Notes: a model not told the origin generated them from the sequence alone. Positions 47,415 through 59,569 are shown, numbered from the stretch's first letter. The stretch: 64,000 nt of DNA from Rehmannia glutinosa (GCA_016081115.2 JABTTQ020001742.1:248001-312000), one strand, 5' to 3'. Numbers and translations: made by a program.

Positions 47415-48240
47415 GGGCTGAAATCTAGCGCGTCGTGTCCATACGGTTTGAGTTTGATGATTTTTGCCATTTGTGGTCTTTGTTGAAACTCGCAAGCAAA
47501 TTTCACCGTCGACGACTCATCGCAGATCACTCGGGCCGATATTTCGTTAATTTCGCTTTCTCGGTGCACGAGATCGAGAAACTTCTCGATTACTCCGTCT
47601 ATGGCGGTGGTACCCTCCCTTTCGCGCCGGACGAAAACAACGAGTCGCCGGAATTCACCCCCGTGCCGCCGAGTAAGAGAAACCCTATTTTTCCGGGTGA
47701 GATCACTTTTGGGATGAAATCTAGTGCGTCGTGTCCGTATGGTTTGATTTTGATGATTTTTGCCATTTGTGGTCTTTGTTGTTGTGATACTCTTCTCGTG
47801 AAATCATATGTGATGTTGTTGTTTGGATATTCTTCATTGAATCTTACAGGAGGTTAAATCCAATTTTCGTGTTCTTTTATTATTTTGTGATTTGAAGTTT
47901 TTCGTTTGTTTCGATGTTTGAAGTTGTTTCTTTTATGTTTTCGTATTTCCATTTATTTATTCTTTTTATTGTTTTTGATTTGTTGTGTTATCTATCCGAC
48001 TATGTATTTTTTTATATCTTTTATAGTAAATGAGGGATTTTTTGTTGCTTATTATGCCGAGCACTTTATTGGTGGGAAGGCTATGGACGTCAGCGTTTGA
48101 GATAGAGAATGAACAAGCAAGGCTCTATCCGCTTCACAATCATGCTAAGTTAAAGCTGCAAAATGGTGATGACGATGGCAACGACATTGAGTTTCTACCT
48201 CCACTTCCTAATGATTTTAGAGCATTGTTGTTTATGTAAA
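47415..48240 (+). other. unidentified coding-like region with a 70-bp direct repeat
   Basis: A 140-residue ORF (47435-47857) contains DHSGRYFVNFAFSVHEIEKL and YSVYGGGTLPFAPDENNESP, with GC-rich codon-like composition unlike the flanks. Its two ends are near-identical ~70-bp direct repeats (47415-47485 and 47711-47781). A second short ORF (48030-48239) ends DDGNDIEFLPPLPNDFRALL. I do not recognise either. It could be a captured gene fragment or a decayed gene whose 3' end is at ~48237. Confidence 0.35.
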
Positions 48241-48881
48241 TCTTAATAATGGTGTAATCGGTTGAAACATGTATAAAACATGTAAGAAACAATTGTGAAA
48301 CAGGGGATCATGTGATAAAAATTTGTAGTAAATTGCTTTTAAATTTAGAGAAATAATGTAGTTTTTTATACTCTTCTTGATTTTTTTGTCATCCTTGTAA
48401 ATATTGATGTTTGCTTCATTTCGATGTCTCCGCATGCCTAATCTTGAACTAAAGATCTCACGTATTCTAACAAAGTTGTTACTAGTAGGTATTTCCCGCT
48501 ACGAGATGATGCATTCAATAATTCTACGATGTTGGAAGTCAATACAAAGTATTTTTTGGTCCGACGGTGGAGTCGTGTCCATTTCTCGTAGCCGATGATG
48601 GACAAGTAAGCTCAAATTTTCTGAATTGAATTTGTTGTTCCAATATTTCGTTTAGGATCTTGAATGTGCGATCCATTGGAATCGATATTCTTGTTATTTC
48701 AAAGTTGGTATACTCTCTATTTTCTTTCAATTTTCTCCATGCAATCGTGGAATTCAATAAAAAGTTGGCTAAGTGAAACATATAAGAAACATAAATGAAA
48801 TAGGTATGAAACAACAAAGAAACAACAAACATGTTTCAAAACAACAAAGAAACATAAAAGAAATCAACGCAAAAAAATCGG

Positions 48882-48985
48882 CGGAAAATGGGTATTTTTG
48901 TCTAAAATCATTGGAAAATGGGTATTTTTATCCAAATTCAAGCGGAAAATGGTATTTTTGTCCAAAATCGTGAGAAAATGGACAT
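48882..48985 (+). repeat. tandem repeat, ~31-bp unit, three copies
   Basis: The units begin with ggaaaatggGTATTTTTGTCC-like sequence at 48882, 48913 and 48944, with a fourth partial copy after 48974. It lies just beyond the 3' end of the resistance-gene relic. Confidence 0.75.
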
Positions 48986-49139
48986 TGTGAAGGGATTGGG
49001 TATGGAAAATGGGGTATTTATGTCCTTTCTCTTTTTTTATCTCATCCACCCCATTTTCGAGTATCGGCCCACCCCAATATATTTCGACTATGCCACTTAC
49101 CACATAATATTGGAGATTATGTGCAATTTGATGTGGTTA

Positions 49140-52100
49140 TCACCATCTTCTACTCTCGAAGATTAGTCATAAATCTCACTCTTGAGGAAGATAAAGATCT
49201 TGGCATTCATGGATTTCCAATCGTTTGAGCCGTGAAATTCCACCTTTTCCAACTTCCATATTTCTCAAATGCAACATCCAACGTAGACACAAAATTTTGA
49301 GCCTAGGGAACCCATCATGTGGTATCACCATTTTAGAACCAACATATGCATCATTTAATTTGAGGTATAATAACTTAGCAACTTCGCCAAGATTGGCATG
49401 GGATCTTCATCGAGACGAGTTCGAACCAAGCTCAAGTACGAAAGATTTGGAGGAAAATCACTTGCACTTGGTAACATTGTTAGCTCACCATACGAGTTTA
49501 AGTTGTGTTAGACGGTGCAAAATACCAAGGCCGTACATATGGCTACCGCTCGTCTAAAACCAAACCATCTTAAGTTTAGGCAGGACAAGATTCTCTAACA
49601 TAGCTAACGAGGTACATAATTTCATTACATCGGTGTTTATGTCCAACTCCACACCCATTTCGAAGACTAGTCATGTGTGTTGGGTCCTTGGGCATTCGAT
49701 AAATGAGGATGTAGTTCAATGTTTGAAGATTCTTCTTGAGTGTTAATTTTTGGAGCGCGTCGAAAATGGCCAAAAGAATGTAAACATGACGCAGATTTTC
49801 CATATGCCATATAAAACTTGGCACTTTGACGAAACAATTTTTGGCTATATCAAGAACCTCGAGGTTTTTAAGCGGACCAACGAGATTGGGAGCTTTCTTA
49901 TACGGTTGTTTCTTAATCCTAAGTACCTTAATCCAACCAAAGTGACCCAATTTCATTAGGCAACTTGTTCAAACCAAAATCTTCAAAGTCGAAAGTACCC
50001 TAAGGAGTTCGAAACTCTTCCAATAAGACGGACCACATGCAATGTCTTCCATGGAAGAAAGAGAGCGAAGACGTTTATTTGAATTGGTCGAGTAAACGAA
50101 CCTCCTTCCCGCATCGCAATGTATAACGCGATGATGTGGCTTGTCCAAGGATTGAGAATTTTCATCTCTTAAAATCTCAAAATTTATTTCCTCCTTTGCT
50201 TTCGTGATAGATACCTCACGAAAAAAAGATCATGTACGCAACAACTTTTAACGCGATCGTCTATGCTCATCTCCTTCACTTGAACCATGTTTCGATTGAT
50301 CGGCTCATCTAAATAACTTCTCGCTATCTCCTCCATCGTTTCTTCTTCTTCCTCCTCTTGTGGGACCAATCCTTGCGCGATCCACACATGTACCAACTTT
50401 TCGCGCGGATAGTCGCGTCTTCTTTGAAGAAGGCTAAACACAAGAAGCATGACTTGAGTTGCGGAGGCAAATTGTGGTAACTCAATTCCAAACTTGATGA
50501 TACACTATTTTTGCCTCTTCCCAAATGAGAGTTCATTCCTTTGAGGACTTTCTCCCATTCGCTCTCCGTTTGTCTCTGTTTCGCTAATAGACCTCCCACC
50601 ATTTGTGATTGCTAATGGTAGACCATTGCATTTTTTCAAGATTTTTCTCCTATATTCTCCAAGTCTTGGGGACATTTGCCATTAATGTCTTCAATGAATG
50701 TCTTCTTTAAGAACAATTGCCAGCTTTTATTGGGGTCTAAAATTTTCATTTCATGCACGATCGAGCGAGACTTTGTGATGTCTCGGTTGCGACTTGTAAG
50801 AAGCAATATACTTGCTTGATGTCGAGAATAAGAACTTGTTTGAAGGAATTAACACAAGTAAATAGCATTTTAAAACACATAACTAGTGATGTTTAACCAT
50901 TTAAGCGAGATTATTAAGCTTACTAAATTAGCGAGGTTTTACTATATCTTAAAAAAACTTGACACGTATTTTTATTTTACAAATTGCAACTCTTTTGAGG
51001 AGATATTGTGGAGGTAATTTGTATAACAAATAAAAACCTCAATGGGGAAATTTGTAATTTTGAAAGATCTTTTTTTTTTTTTTTGTAATTACACTAAATT
51101 TCATTTGTAGTATTTTAATTATTCCAAATATTAATTATTGGACTACATGACTAGTTGGATAAGGTGGGCACGGTTAATCCTCCTGTCTAGTAGTTAGATT
51201 CCTCTTATCCGTTTATATTTCTCTTTTGATAGGCCCCATCCTGCATCGCTTTAACCCCTCTCCGCCACGCCAAGCGTTATGGCCTAGTATGCCGTCTAAC
51301 TAACATTTAGTGCTTTTCGAAACACTTGTGGGAAGACAGTTTCAAGTTTATTTTATTTAATTTTATTATTTTTTAAGTGAAGTTTTTTATTTTTATTTTG
51401 AAAGCACATGACAATGTTATTCGAAAATCCTCAAGACGTGTAAAAAAAACACATGACAATGTCATTCGAAAATTCTCTAGAAATAGCGTCCATCATTTAG
51501 ATTACGATTTTAAGTTATTTTACTTGTTTTTTTATGAGGTCTCTTTTTTCTATCAAAGGTTTTCCCATTGGGATTTTTTTTGTTTTTTTTTTGATATGTT
51601 GCAACGATACCTCTATTTTAAAAAGCTAGTTGCGTGGGCTTAAAATGATTCACTATATTTTTCTTTGTAATAATATCTCGCATTTATTCAAAAATATTAT
51701 TCCAAATATTAATTATTGGACTACATAACTAGTTGAATTAGGTGTGTGGGAAACATTGTTCTATATATTCTGTCTAGTTGCGATTAATCGTTGTCAAGTG
51801 TTAGATTTCCTCTCCGTATACATTGTTTTCTTTCGATTAAACCGCTCCCAAGTACCACCTAATCTCTCCTCGCTCCATTTAGGCACTAAGCCTCGGTTTT
51901 ACCTAAACTAAATAGCGCTCTAATGCTTTTTTAAAACACTTGTGGGAAGATAGTTTCAAGTTTATTTTGTTTTATTTTATTATTTTTTTTAAGTGAAGTT
52001 TTTATTTTTATTTTGAAAGTAAATGAAAGTTATGAATTCCTAAAAAAAAAAAAAAATGAAAGTTATGAACAAATTATAAAATCTAGAAAATAGAATTCAA

Positions 52101-53009
52101 TATAAATCAAGAGCCAGAAAAAACCTACCTTCTTCACATGGAAAAACAGTCGCCAGACATTCCCAGTGTTCTTCTTCCCAAACATCATCCACCACTACGA
52201 AATACCGCGTGCCCTGCAGACGTTTGTAAAGCATCTCTCGCAGGCTTGCCACCTCCAATTTCTCCATCGTGTCCACTATCTTCACTTTGTCCTCCCTGGG
52301 CCCCACCAGCTGCATCACCAGCTCCTTGATGATCTCTCTCCTTGAACTCACTCGAAACACAGATCCAAGCACGCCGCTCGAATCTCCCGGCGACGACGGC
52401 GTGGTTGTACACTACCCTCGCCAGAGTCGACTTTCCGATCCCGCCCATCCCGACGATGCTAGCGATGGAAAGCCCTTCTCTCTCCTCCAAAATACCCCTC
52501 CGTAGCAGCGATTCCACGTCTTCTTCCATGCCCACGACCTGTTTGTCTTTTTGCCAAGGAGACAATCGACGCCGATATTCAACAAATTCTGATTTCTCCT
52601 CAGTAATTTCTTCGATCCCGTACCGCTCGCGGCTTTTGGCTAGGGCTTCGAGCTTGGACCGGATACGCTCGATCTCTTCTCCGACCCGGTCGAGGTGGTA
52701 CACGTGGCGCGGCAAGTAGACGAACCGTCCGATCAACCCTCGGCTCCGTCGTGGCGCGTCGATTGTCAGAATGAACGTCTCGATGACGTCATCGGCGTCT
52801 TGAGTCAAATCTCTGATGTCGGAGATCCATTTGCGTATGCTCTGGTTGTCGGCTTGCTTTTCGGCTGCGTCTTTGAGGAAACATTGCATGGTTTCGAGCT
52901 CGTCTTTCAGCCACTTTACTTGTGCATCTACTCCTTGCAGGAAACCCACCTTCTGGATAGCTAATTGGCCTAGCTTTTGCACCGCGAATGAGAAAGCTGC
53001 CTCCGCCAT
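49140..53009 (-). pseudogene. CC-NB-ARC-LRR resistance gene relic (RPP8/RPP13-like)
   Basis: CNL proteins are intracellular immune receptors that sense pathogen effectors and form resistosomes. Start at 53009 (MAEAAFSFAVQKLGQLAIQK): an Rx-type coiled coil to ~residue 120 with an EDVID-like DADDVIETF. Then the P-loop GMGGIGKST (~52450), RNBS-A FERRAWICVSSEF (~52355), and, after a frameshift at ~52335, kinase-2 YFVVVDDVW (~52190). A GT-AG intron (50815-52128) would join CEE in frame to SILLLTSRNRD (RNBS-B). The ARC part continues with WQLFLKKTF, LSYHNLPPQLKSCFLCLAFF, KLVHVWIAQGLV and an MHD-like CVHDL, then LRRs (LVGPLKNLEVLDIAKNC) to ~49140. At least three further frameshifts (e.g. ~50640, ~50610, ~50420) break it. 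The name of the closest homologue is an inference. Confidence 0.85.
51118..52030. repeat. direct duplication inside the resistance-gene intron
   Basis: Two diverged copies begin 'attattccaaatattaatta' at 51118 and 51696. Both contain 'aacacttgtgggaaga.agtttcaagtt' and end near 51412 and 52030. Within the first, 'cacatgacaatgt.attcgaaaa' is itself repeated (~51404 and ~51450). Confidence 0.65.
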
Positions 53010-53368
53010 ATTTTTCTCTGGTTTTACTCTGTGTAAGCTATTCTATCTCACTGGCTTGAAATAGCAATGTGGGCAAGGAGATTGCAAATGTCAACTGGTT
53101 TTATGTTGATCTGTTCTACCAAAAAAAAAAAAAGAAAAAGAAAAAGGAGAAGGATAAGCCAACTGGCCTCAAGGCCCTCAACCATAATGATGGAAAAATG
53201 GTGGATTCATCTGAGTTACTTTGTATTGGTTTTGATCTCTAATTTTGAAGTGTATCAATTTCAAGATTCATTTTTTTTTCTTCCTAAAATATTTACCAGA
53301 CATAATAATCAGGTAAATTTGCCTGCTGAAAAAATGATTCTGCGTCTAGCACTTTGAGATTTTGACTT
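53010..53368. other. upstream region of the resistance-gene relic
   Basis: No clear promoter motif. The ORFs here are chance. Confidence 0.3.
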
Positions 53369-54013
53369 TTTTATATTGACAAAAACTCCTGTCAGACGAG
53401 TCTAACGCCAAAACCGTTAGAGCGGATCCAAAACCGATCGGTGGCATTTTGTAATATTAATGATGGTGGTTTTAAGTCTTTTCGGGGACCACCGGTATTA
53501 ATAGTCATTTTGAAAAGTATTAGTCGTCCTTCTAAAAAGTATTAGCGATTCTTATGAAATGTATTAGTAGTTTTGGAGAGTATTATAGTAGTTCTATTGA
53601 ATATAATTAATTTTTTTCCCAAAATGTATTAGCGATTCCTCGGAAAAGTATTAGCGATCCTCGAAAAAGTATTAGTAGTTTCTTTAAAAGTATTTTATTA
53701 GTCCTTCCATATTAGTTTTTTTGTCAAAAGTATTAGTACTTTCTTTGAAATGTATTAGTAGTCCAGTGAAATGTATTAGTTTTTCCCCTTAAATGTTCTT
53801 AGTAGTTTCCTGAATAGTATTAGTTTTTCCAATAAAAGGTATTAGTAGACCAATTGAAAAGTATTAGTTGTTATCCTGAAAAGTATTAGTTTTTCTCTTG
53901 AAAAGTATAATATTTCACCTAAAAAGTATTAGCAGTTAAACTGTAAAGTATTAACAAAAGTATTAGCAAAAATCCCAAAAAAGCAAAAGCAACTTTTGTC
54001 AATGTGTAAAAAC
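53369..54013. repeat. degenerate minisatellite (AAAAGTATTAGT core) between inverted ends
   Basis: From ~53510 to ~53970 the core aaAGTATTAGt recurs about 20 times at ~18-30 bp spacing. The ends are short inverted repeats, tatattgacaaaaact on the left and cacattgacaaaagttg (reversed) on the right, suggesting a transposon whose interior has expanded. No ORF. Confidence 0.65.
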
Positions 54014-54519
54014 ATCTTTAATTTTTAAGCAAATGTGAGTTCTACATTTTAATGGAGCGAGCCAACCAAAAAGCAAAATATTTTAACCTTCCATTTACAG
54101 ATTATGAACGTTTTAATGGAGTGAGACAGAGTAATATGTCAAACATACAAAATATCATTAAAATCAAAAAACCTAGCAACACTTTTAATCATATTCAACC
54201 TGGGCAGTGACCATTAATCCAAGAGGCAAATTTCAATTAGTTATTATTAATTTATTAATGAACACATTCTGAAGGAGTGTCCGTAAGGGGAGAAAGCAAA
54301 TGAGGAATATTAGGTGATGACATCAATAGCGATGGGGTGTTTACCTGAAGAGAAAGCGAGCTCGTGCGCTTAGAGATAAATCTTTGGCGAGTTCTGGGGT
54401 TTGAAAAGAAGATGGGTTGGACTGGGTCAGTTATATAGGGCTCGGTCTAATCAGTTGACAGATCCGTGATCCGCCCCGAAGGCAAAGATCAACTCTTTTA
54501 TATTTGATAATAAAATTAA
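54014..54519. other. intergenic
   Basis: A GC-richer patch at ~54270-54480 has no recognisable product. Otherwise nothing is seen. Confidence 0.35.
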
Positions 54520-54796
54520 GGGATAATTACAAAAAGCCCCTGAGATTTGAACTAATTACAAAAAAATCTAGGAATTTTTGAAAATTACGAAAAAACCCTT
54601 GAGGTTTGTTTTTTGTCTTAAATTTAAGGGAATAATTGTAATATTTCTATAAAATTAGGGTGGTTTTGAAATGTTTTTTAATGAAGGGGGAAAATGTGAG
54701 ACTGAATAAAATCTAAGGTTTTTTTTTTATAATTTTAAAAAATCTTTGGGTTCTTTTGTAACTAGCCCTAACTTCAGGGGTTTTTGTAATTATCCC
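54520..54796. mobile_element. MULE-type MITE, perfect 9-bp TSD
   Basis: The ends are GGGATAATTACAAAAAG and (reversed) GGGATAATTACAAAAAC. The TSD taaaattaa is perfect (54511-54519 and 54797-54805). Second full copy of the family at 39194-39494. Confidence 0.8.
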
Positions 54797-54805
54797 TAAA
54801 ATTAA

Positions 54806-56012
54806 AATCCCTTCATTCCTATGACATATTTACTAAAATAGTGAAAGTTTCACCCATTTTAAGCAATGACTGGTTGACCACTTATATTCCATATATGCCT
54901 CGTTTCCACGTTCATACCAAACACTTGTTATTTCGATGGTCCTTATCTCAATCAAATATTATAATGATAGTGTCAGTATAGTTCATTGCCTTAAAGGTTG
55001 ACTTTAAATTCCTGTAGAAAGCTCCAGAATTTCTTGATAAATCATTTTTCATAGTGGTAAATGTTATATATAATTTTCCTAATGCGTGATTTACAAAACC
55101 AAGTAAGGAATCAAAATTTAACCACCACAAGCTTTTATATTTTTGCAGCGTAAATCAGAGTGTAAGAAGTTGAGTTAATTCATCTCAATTCGTGTCCTAA
55201 ATGCTATTTGTGGAATTGAGTTTCTTGTAGTAGTATGAACAAACTGTTAGGAGGATCACACTTTCCTTTCAATTTCATGACTATATGAGGTTGAAGTGGT
55301 AGATTAGCAAATCCTATTTCAAATGGATGGTGCGAGTGTTTGTCAAATGCTCAACAAGGGATCACGACTAGAATGTTGTATCTTTCTTCGAGCTGAGACA
55401 GATCATCAAATCTTTCAGTTCTTTTCCGAGACGAGGCTCTTAACGAGTATGATTCATCTTAGCTTGCTCGGTTGATTGCTTTCTGGCTTTGATACATAAT
55501 GATTTGAGCATGTCGTATATAATATAGTGGTTGGTGTCTATCCAACTCTTTCTGCGATCACTTCATTCCTTTCTACTTGTCAACTCGTTCAAATGGCGTT
55601 CCTCGAATTTCAAGCCTGTCATATTTAACATTATTTAACGAGCCATGGTTCTTCAGCTCAAGAGTGAACCAAATGATTGCCCAAAGCTAATCAATTATCC
55701 GGCTTTTTTGATTCATCAAATCAGATGAGCCTATTGTATACTATCATCGAATGTAATGAAGGAGATAATCTAGCCCATATAATGTTTACATTGTATCCTC
55801 ACATACATTATTTGTGTCATCAATGTTTAGTTGATAAAATTTTGGTAGAAACCTGTCATATATATTCACAAAAAAAAAAAATTGTTGAGACTCCTACAAG
55901 GTTAACATGTTGTAAGTTCTAACTTCTATCTAACCATGCCTATTAAATCTAATCAGGTAAAATGCAAGTTTGGTTAATGTGGCAAAATTGATGATTTTTA
56001 AATTTCCTTCGC
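54806..56012. other. intergenic, no gene seen
   Basis: AT-rich with GC-normal patches at ~55300-55620. The short ORFs (e.g. 55677-55922) have no recognised domain. Confidence 0.4.
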
Positions 56013-56031
56013 AAATTCACCCTGAATCATT

Positions 56032-56153
56032 TTTTTTTTAATAAGTCGAGATCTTGGTTGAGGGAGGAGATAAATTTCAAATAAACTGAAAGATACAGGG
56101 TTCGAACCCTGGTTAACACCCTTATAAAGGGTTAGTGATACCACTTGAGCTAT
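56032..56153 (-). mobile_element. tRNA-derived SINE with 19-bp TSD
   Basis: On the minus strand box A (TAGCTCAAGTGGT, 56141-56153) and box B (GGGTTCGAACCCT, ~56098-56110) sit at Pol III promoter spacing. A poly(A) tail appears as a T-run at 56031-56039. The flanks are identical: aaattcaccctgaatcatt at 56013-56031 and 56154-56172. Confidence 0.85.
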
Positions 56154-56212
56154 AAATTCACCCTGAATCATTGAAAATGTCTATTATTTACAGGGTGTTT
56201 GGTTGAGCTTAT

Positions 56213-56981
56213 CACTACAAGAATTTTGCTCATCAACAATGGATAAAATACGTTGTCGTTTAGTAAGCAACCGTTGTTGTAAAAGACCCCGCTAATTGAC
56301 AACGGTTTATAACCGTTGTCCTTCATAATAACAACGGTCATGCAACAGCCAAGAACCATTGTGTGTAAACGTGAAATACAACAGTTGTGACAACGGATAA
56401 ACACCGTTTTTTTGTAAAGGTTTACGACAACAATAGACTACAAGGGTCCAGAACCGTTGTTGTTATTAATCATAACTTATTTTACAACGGTTTATGACCG
56501 TTGTCCTCTTCTGCTACGGTTGTAATTGTTGTCTTTGTTTCAAATTTTTTTAATACTACAGTTTTTGACCATCCTAGTTTTTGCTAACAATTTGTATAGT
56601 TAACTAGATCGGATGCAAAAAAAAAAACATAATAATAAAATACAAGAAAACAACTTAATTAATCAAAACATAAATTGATTTGATCCATGTCTACAAAGGA
56701 ACAAACTATCAAATTATGACGTTCATAAATTATTTTTAACAAGTATCTGATAGCAAAATAACGTTAGATTCTTTGTTGACGAGCAGCTAAATACTCCAAT
56801 TCATGTTCTTAAAACCCAAAGGAACATACTTCATCTCCGTAAACCTGTTGAGCATGTGAAGTTACATTTGAGAAGAGAAGAAAAAAAGTTGACGGATCAA
56901 GTATATAATAATAAAAACTGCACTCTGTACATTTGGAAGAGTCAATAATCATAACAAAACGACTATACGATTAAGAGGAGC
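56213..56981 (+). mobile_element. left end of a second CACTA element (other end not in the window)
   Basis: It starts CACTACAAGAATTTTGC at 56213. Subterminal repeats of aacaaCGGTTtat and its reverse complement (e.g. caaccgttg, acaacggtttat) fill 56240-56530. The matching right terminus was not found before the window end, so the element may extend past it with the 6.1-kb CACTA element nested inside. Confidence 0.6.
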
Positions 56982-57530
56982 CACTAGTACAAAAAATGCC
57001 ATAAAAATCACCATATATGCATCAGTTTTTAGGAAAACGGATGCCTGAAAAGGACCGGTAGCAATTTTGAAAATAAAATGAAGCTTTTAGGCATCAGTTG
57101 ATGATTCAAAGCCGATACATATAATCTCTTTTATTTTTTAAAATTAAATTAAAAACATTAAGCATCTGTTTTTACGAAAAGACAGATGCTTTTAACTCAA
57201 CCTTATGCAGCGTCTGTTACCAACAACCGATACCAATAAACTTTTTTATTTTACTTTTTTATTTTTTAATTAGCGCATCCTCAAGTTAACACACCGCTAG
57301 ATCTTCCGCTCTCCGTTCATCGACGCCTTTCTCTCACGCCCGCTGCGACCTCCTCTCGCCTCAATTCCCGCCGCCTCTCCTTCTCCAATCCCAGGTCCTA
57401 AATTCTGAATCTTAATATTTTCATTGTTACTTATTCTCATCCATCGTAGATCGTGGCGATGAACTAATCCAATTTTCTAACTTTTTTTTTTTTGTATTTT
57501 CTGTAGTGTTCAAAGTACAAAATCTCAAGG

Positions 57531-57782
57531 TTGGAACTGATTTTATTCGCTGTTCTCCTACGAATTTTCTGTGTCTTTTTGCAACCTAGTGGATATTTCA
57601 TGAAATTAAGCTTCGCCGCCACTGTGGCTGCATCTTCACATCTGATGGCAACGAAAATCTTTTTCTACTCATTTGGCAGAAGATTTTTACTTCCTTTGGC
57701 ATTTCTCGGTGAGGACTTTTTCAAACAGTTTCGGGGCATCTTAGCCGAGACTTGGAAGCAGAAACTGAAGAAGAGTGCTTAA
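57531..57782 (+). other. unidentified ORF inside the Pack-CACTA element
   Basis: An 83-residue ORF, hydrophobic near its N-terminus (MELILFAVLLRIFCVFLQ), follows a GC-rich leader-like stretch at 57290-57395 that resembles a captured 5' UTR or first exon. Not recognised. Confidence 0.3.
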
Positions 57783-58118
57783 AGGTAAAATTTTAACTTT
57801 TTTCGATTGTTGTTCGATACGATAATCACAAACATGTATTAATTTATTATTATTTTTACAGAAATAATTAGCAGCAGATTAAGAAGTGTTCATATATAAT
57901 GACTTGGACAGAGAATACTGGGGAATTCAATCAATATGCTGTCACTATCGTATTTCACAAAGTAAAAAAACAAGCACAATTACCTTATCCTTACTTTCAA
58001 TAATTTTAAAGTCAATAATTAAAACGGCCTGTTTGAATGTTAATTGCTATAATTTCCTTCAATTGATAAGTTTTTCGTCTTGTACTTCTTTTTTTCTTTA
58101 TCCATAATCTACAAACAG

Positions 58119-58231
58119 AAACGAAGCTCTTCGAGTTGCTTTCATCACGGTTGAAACTCTTGAGGGATGGGAGAGTGCACACAAAATATTTCTCAAAACT
58201 TGTGAAGGCTGATTTCAATGGAAAATACAAG
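58119..58231 (+). pseudogene. captured callose synthase exon fragment
   Basis: An acceptor-like acaaacag precedes it and a GT donor follows at 58232. The readings NEALRVAFI.VETLE and, one frame over, DGRVHTKYFSKLVKADFNGK match the glucan synthase region whose usual form is EALRVAFID...KVHTEYFSKLVKAD. A frameshift separates the two halves. Callose synthases make beta-1,3-glucan at the plasma membrane; this fragment is too small to act. Confidence 0.7.
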
Positions 58232-58309
58232 GTATAAAGTTTCTTTTCTGTTGTTCTAAAGTATGTTAGAAAAATTATCTGGTTGTTTTTTAATGGGAGT
58301 GACAAATCA

Positions 58310-58520
58310 TCACTACTACGACTGTTTAGTGTGGGCAAAGATCGCCTAGTGAAATACTGGGATGCAGACAAGTTTGAATTGCTTCTAGCTAACTCTTGAA
58401 GGTCATCATTCTGAAGTCTGGTTCCTTGCAGTCAGCAATCGTGGTGATTCTTTTGTTACAGGATCTCATGAGAGATCTATTCGCCGCTGGGATCGTACTG
58501 AAGAGCCTTACGTTATCGAG
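58310..58520 (+). pseudogene. captured WDR3/UTP12 WD40 fragment
   Basis: The reading LFSVGKDRLVKYWDADKFELLL, then after a frameshift LTLEGHHSEVWFLAVSNRGD and VTGSHERSIRRWDRTEEPYV, is the signature C-terminal WD40 stretch of WDR3/UTP12 (DIP2), a small-subunit processome protein. A GT donor follows at 58521. One indel and a stop break the frame. Confidence 0.8.
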
Positions 58521-59569
58521 GTATTGCTTTGTATACAAGCTGATTCACTTTAATATGTTTTCATGGATATTTTTCTTCTTATCTGAAAATTATTATGTTG
58601 AAGGTACTAATGTTGCATATTATCTTCTGCTAATTTTTCATACAAAAATGCATCCCAAGTGATATTACTAGCACTGTTTGTTGTTCAGTGAAAACATATT
58701 ATATAGTTAGGTAATTTTTAGAAGCTAGTGGTAGCTACATGCCTTTTTTTTTTCCCTCTCTGTTTTGGGAATGGTGTGAAATTATTTTTCTTGCATATGT
58801 TATATATGTGTCACGATGAGTGTATAGCAGTACTATGACCATGACTAAAGAGGTTCTGTGCCCGGAGTCCAATGTTGGTCCATATGAACGTCAGTCATGT
58901 TTAACCACTGTTTTTACTACCAAAGGTTGCTAAACATTTTTCAATCTTCACTGCAAGTTTATCATCGTTGATGGTTTCTCAAAACAGTGATAAGCTATTA
59001 ACATCTTTCTCATGATTAGCTTCTTCAGATTGTTATTTAGATTCTATTGGTTTTTAATTGATTGATATTTTTTCTGCAGCTCCAATGAACTTTGTCGAAG
59101 GTGAAACAAAACTTATGTTGATCCCTATTGTGGTAGCTCCTGGTGGATGCAGAAGCACCTGGTTTTCAAAAAGCTCCTGGTGGTGCTCCTTATATTAATG
59201 TTGCATCTCTTATATTGCTTAATTTCTTGATTATAGTTCTTCTGTTGGACTGGATTGTGAGTAATAGTTTTTGGTGGATGCAGGGGCTTCATTTGATATG
59301 TGACCGGACATTTAGCAACTTCTTGGTGATACAACATGGGATACATGAGCGACGTAGGCACTCCCTAGCTTGATTAGTATTTGTTGGTTTTAGTGTTTTG
59401 CTAAATACATCTAGTCTTTTTGGGCCCCTTGGTTCATTAATTCGATATAGTTTACTATTCTGGAATGCCTAATTGTGTTTGATGCTTGAGCTGAAGAAAG
59501 TTGATTATCTCATTAAATTAAAATAAGCTTGACTTAGAAATGGTTTGCAGGGTTGACCTTTGTCATTAG

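Noticed and set aside
56085..56153. Apparent tRNA gene (GGTTCGAACCC)
   Set aside because: The tRNA-like boxes belong to a SINE with poly(A) and long TSDs; no full cloverleaf.
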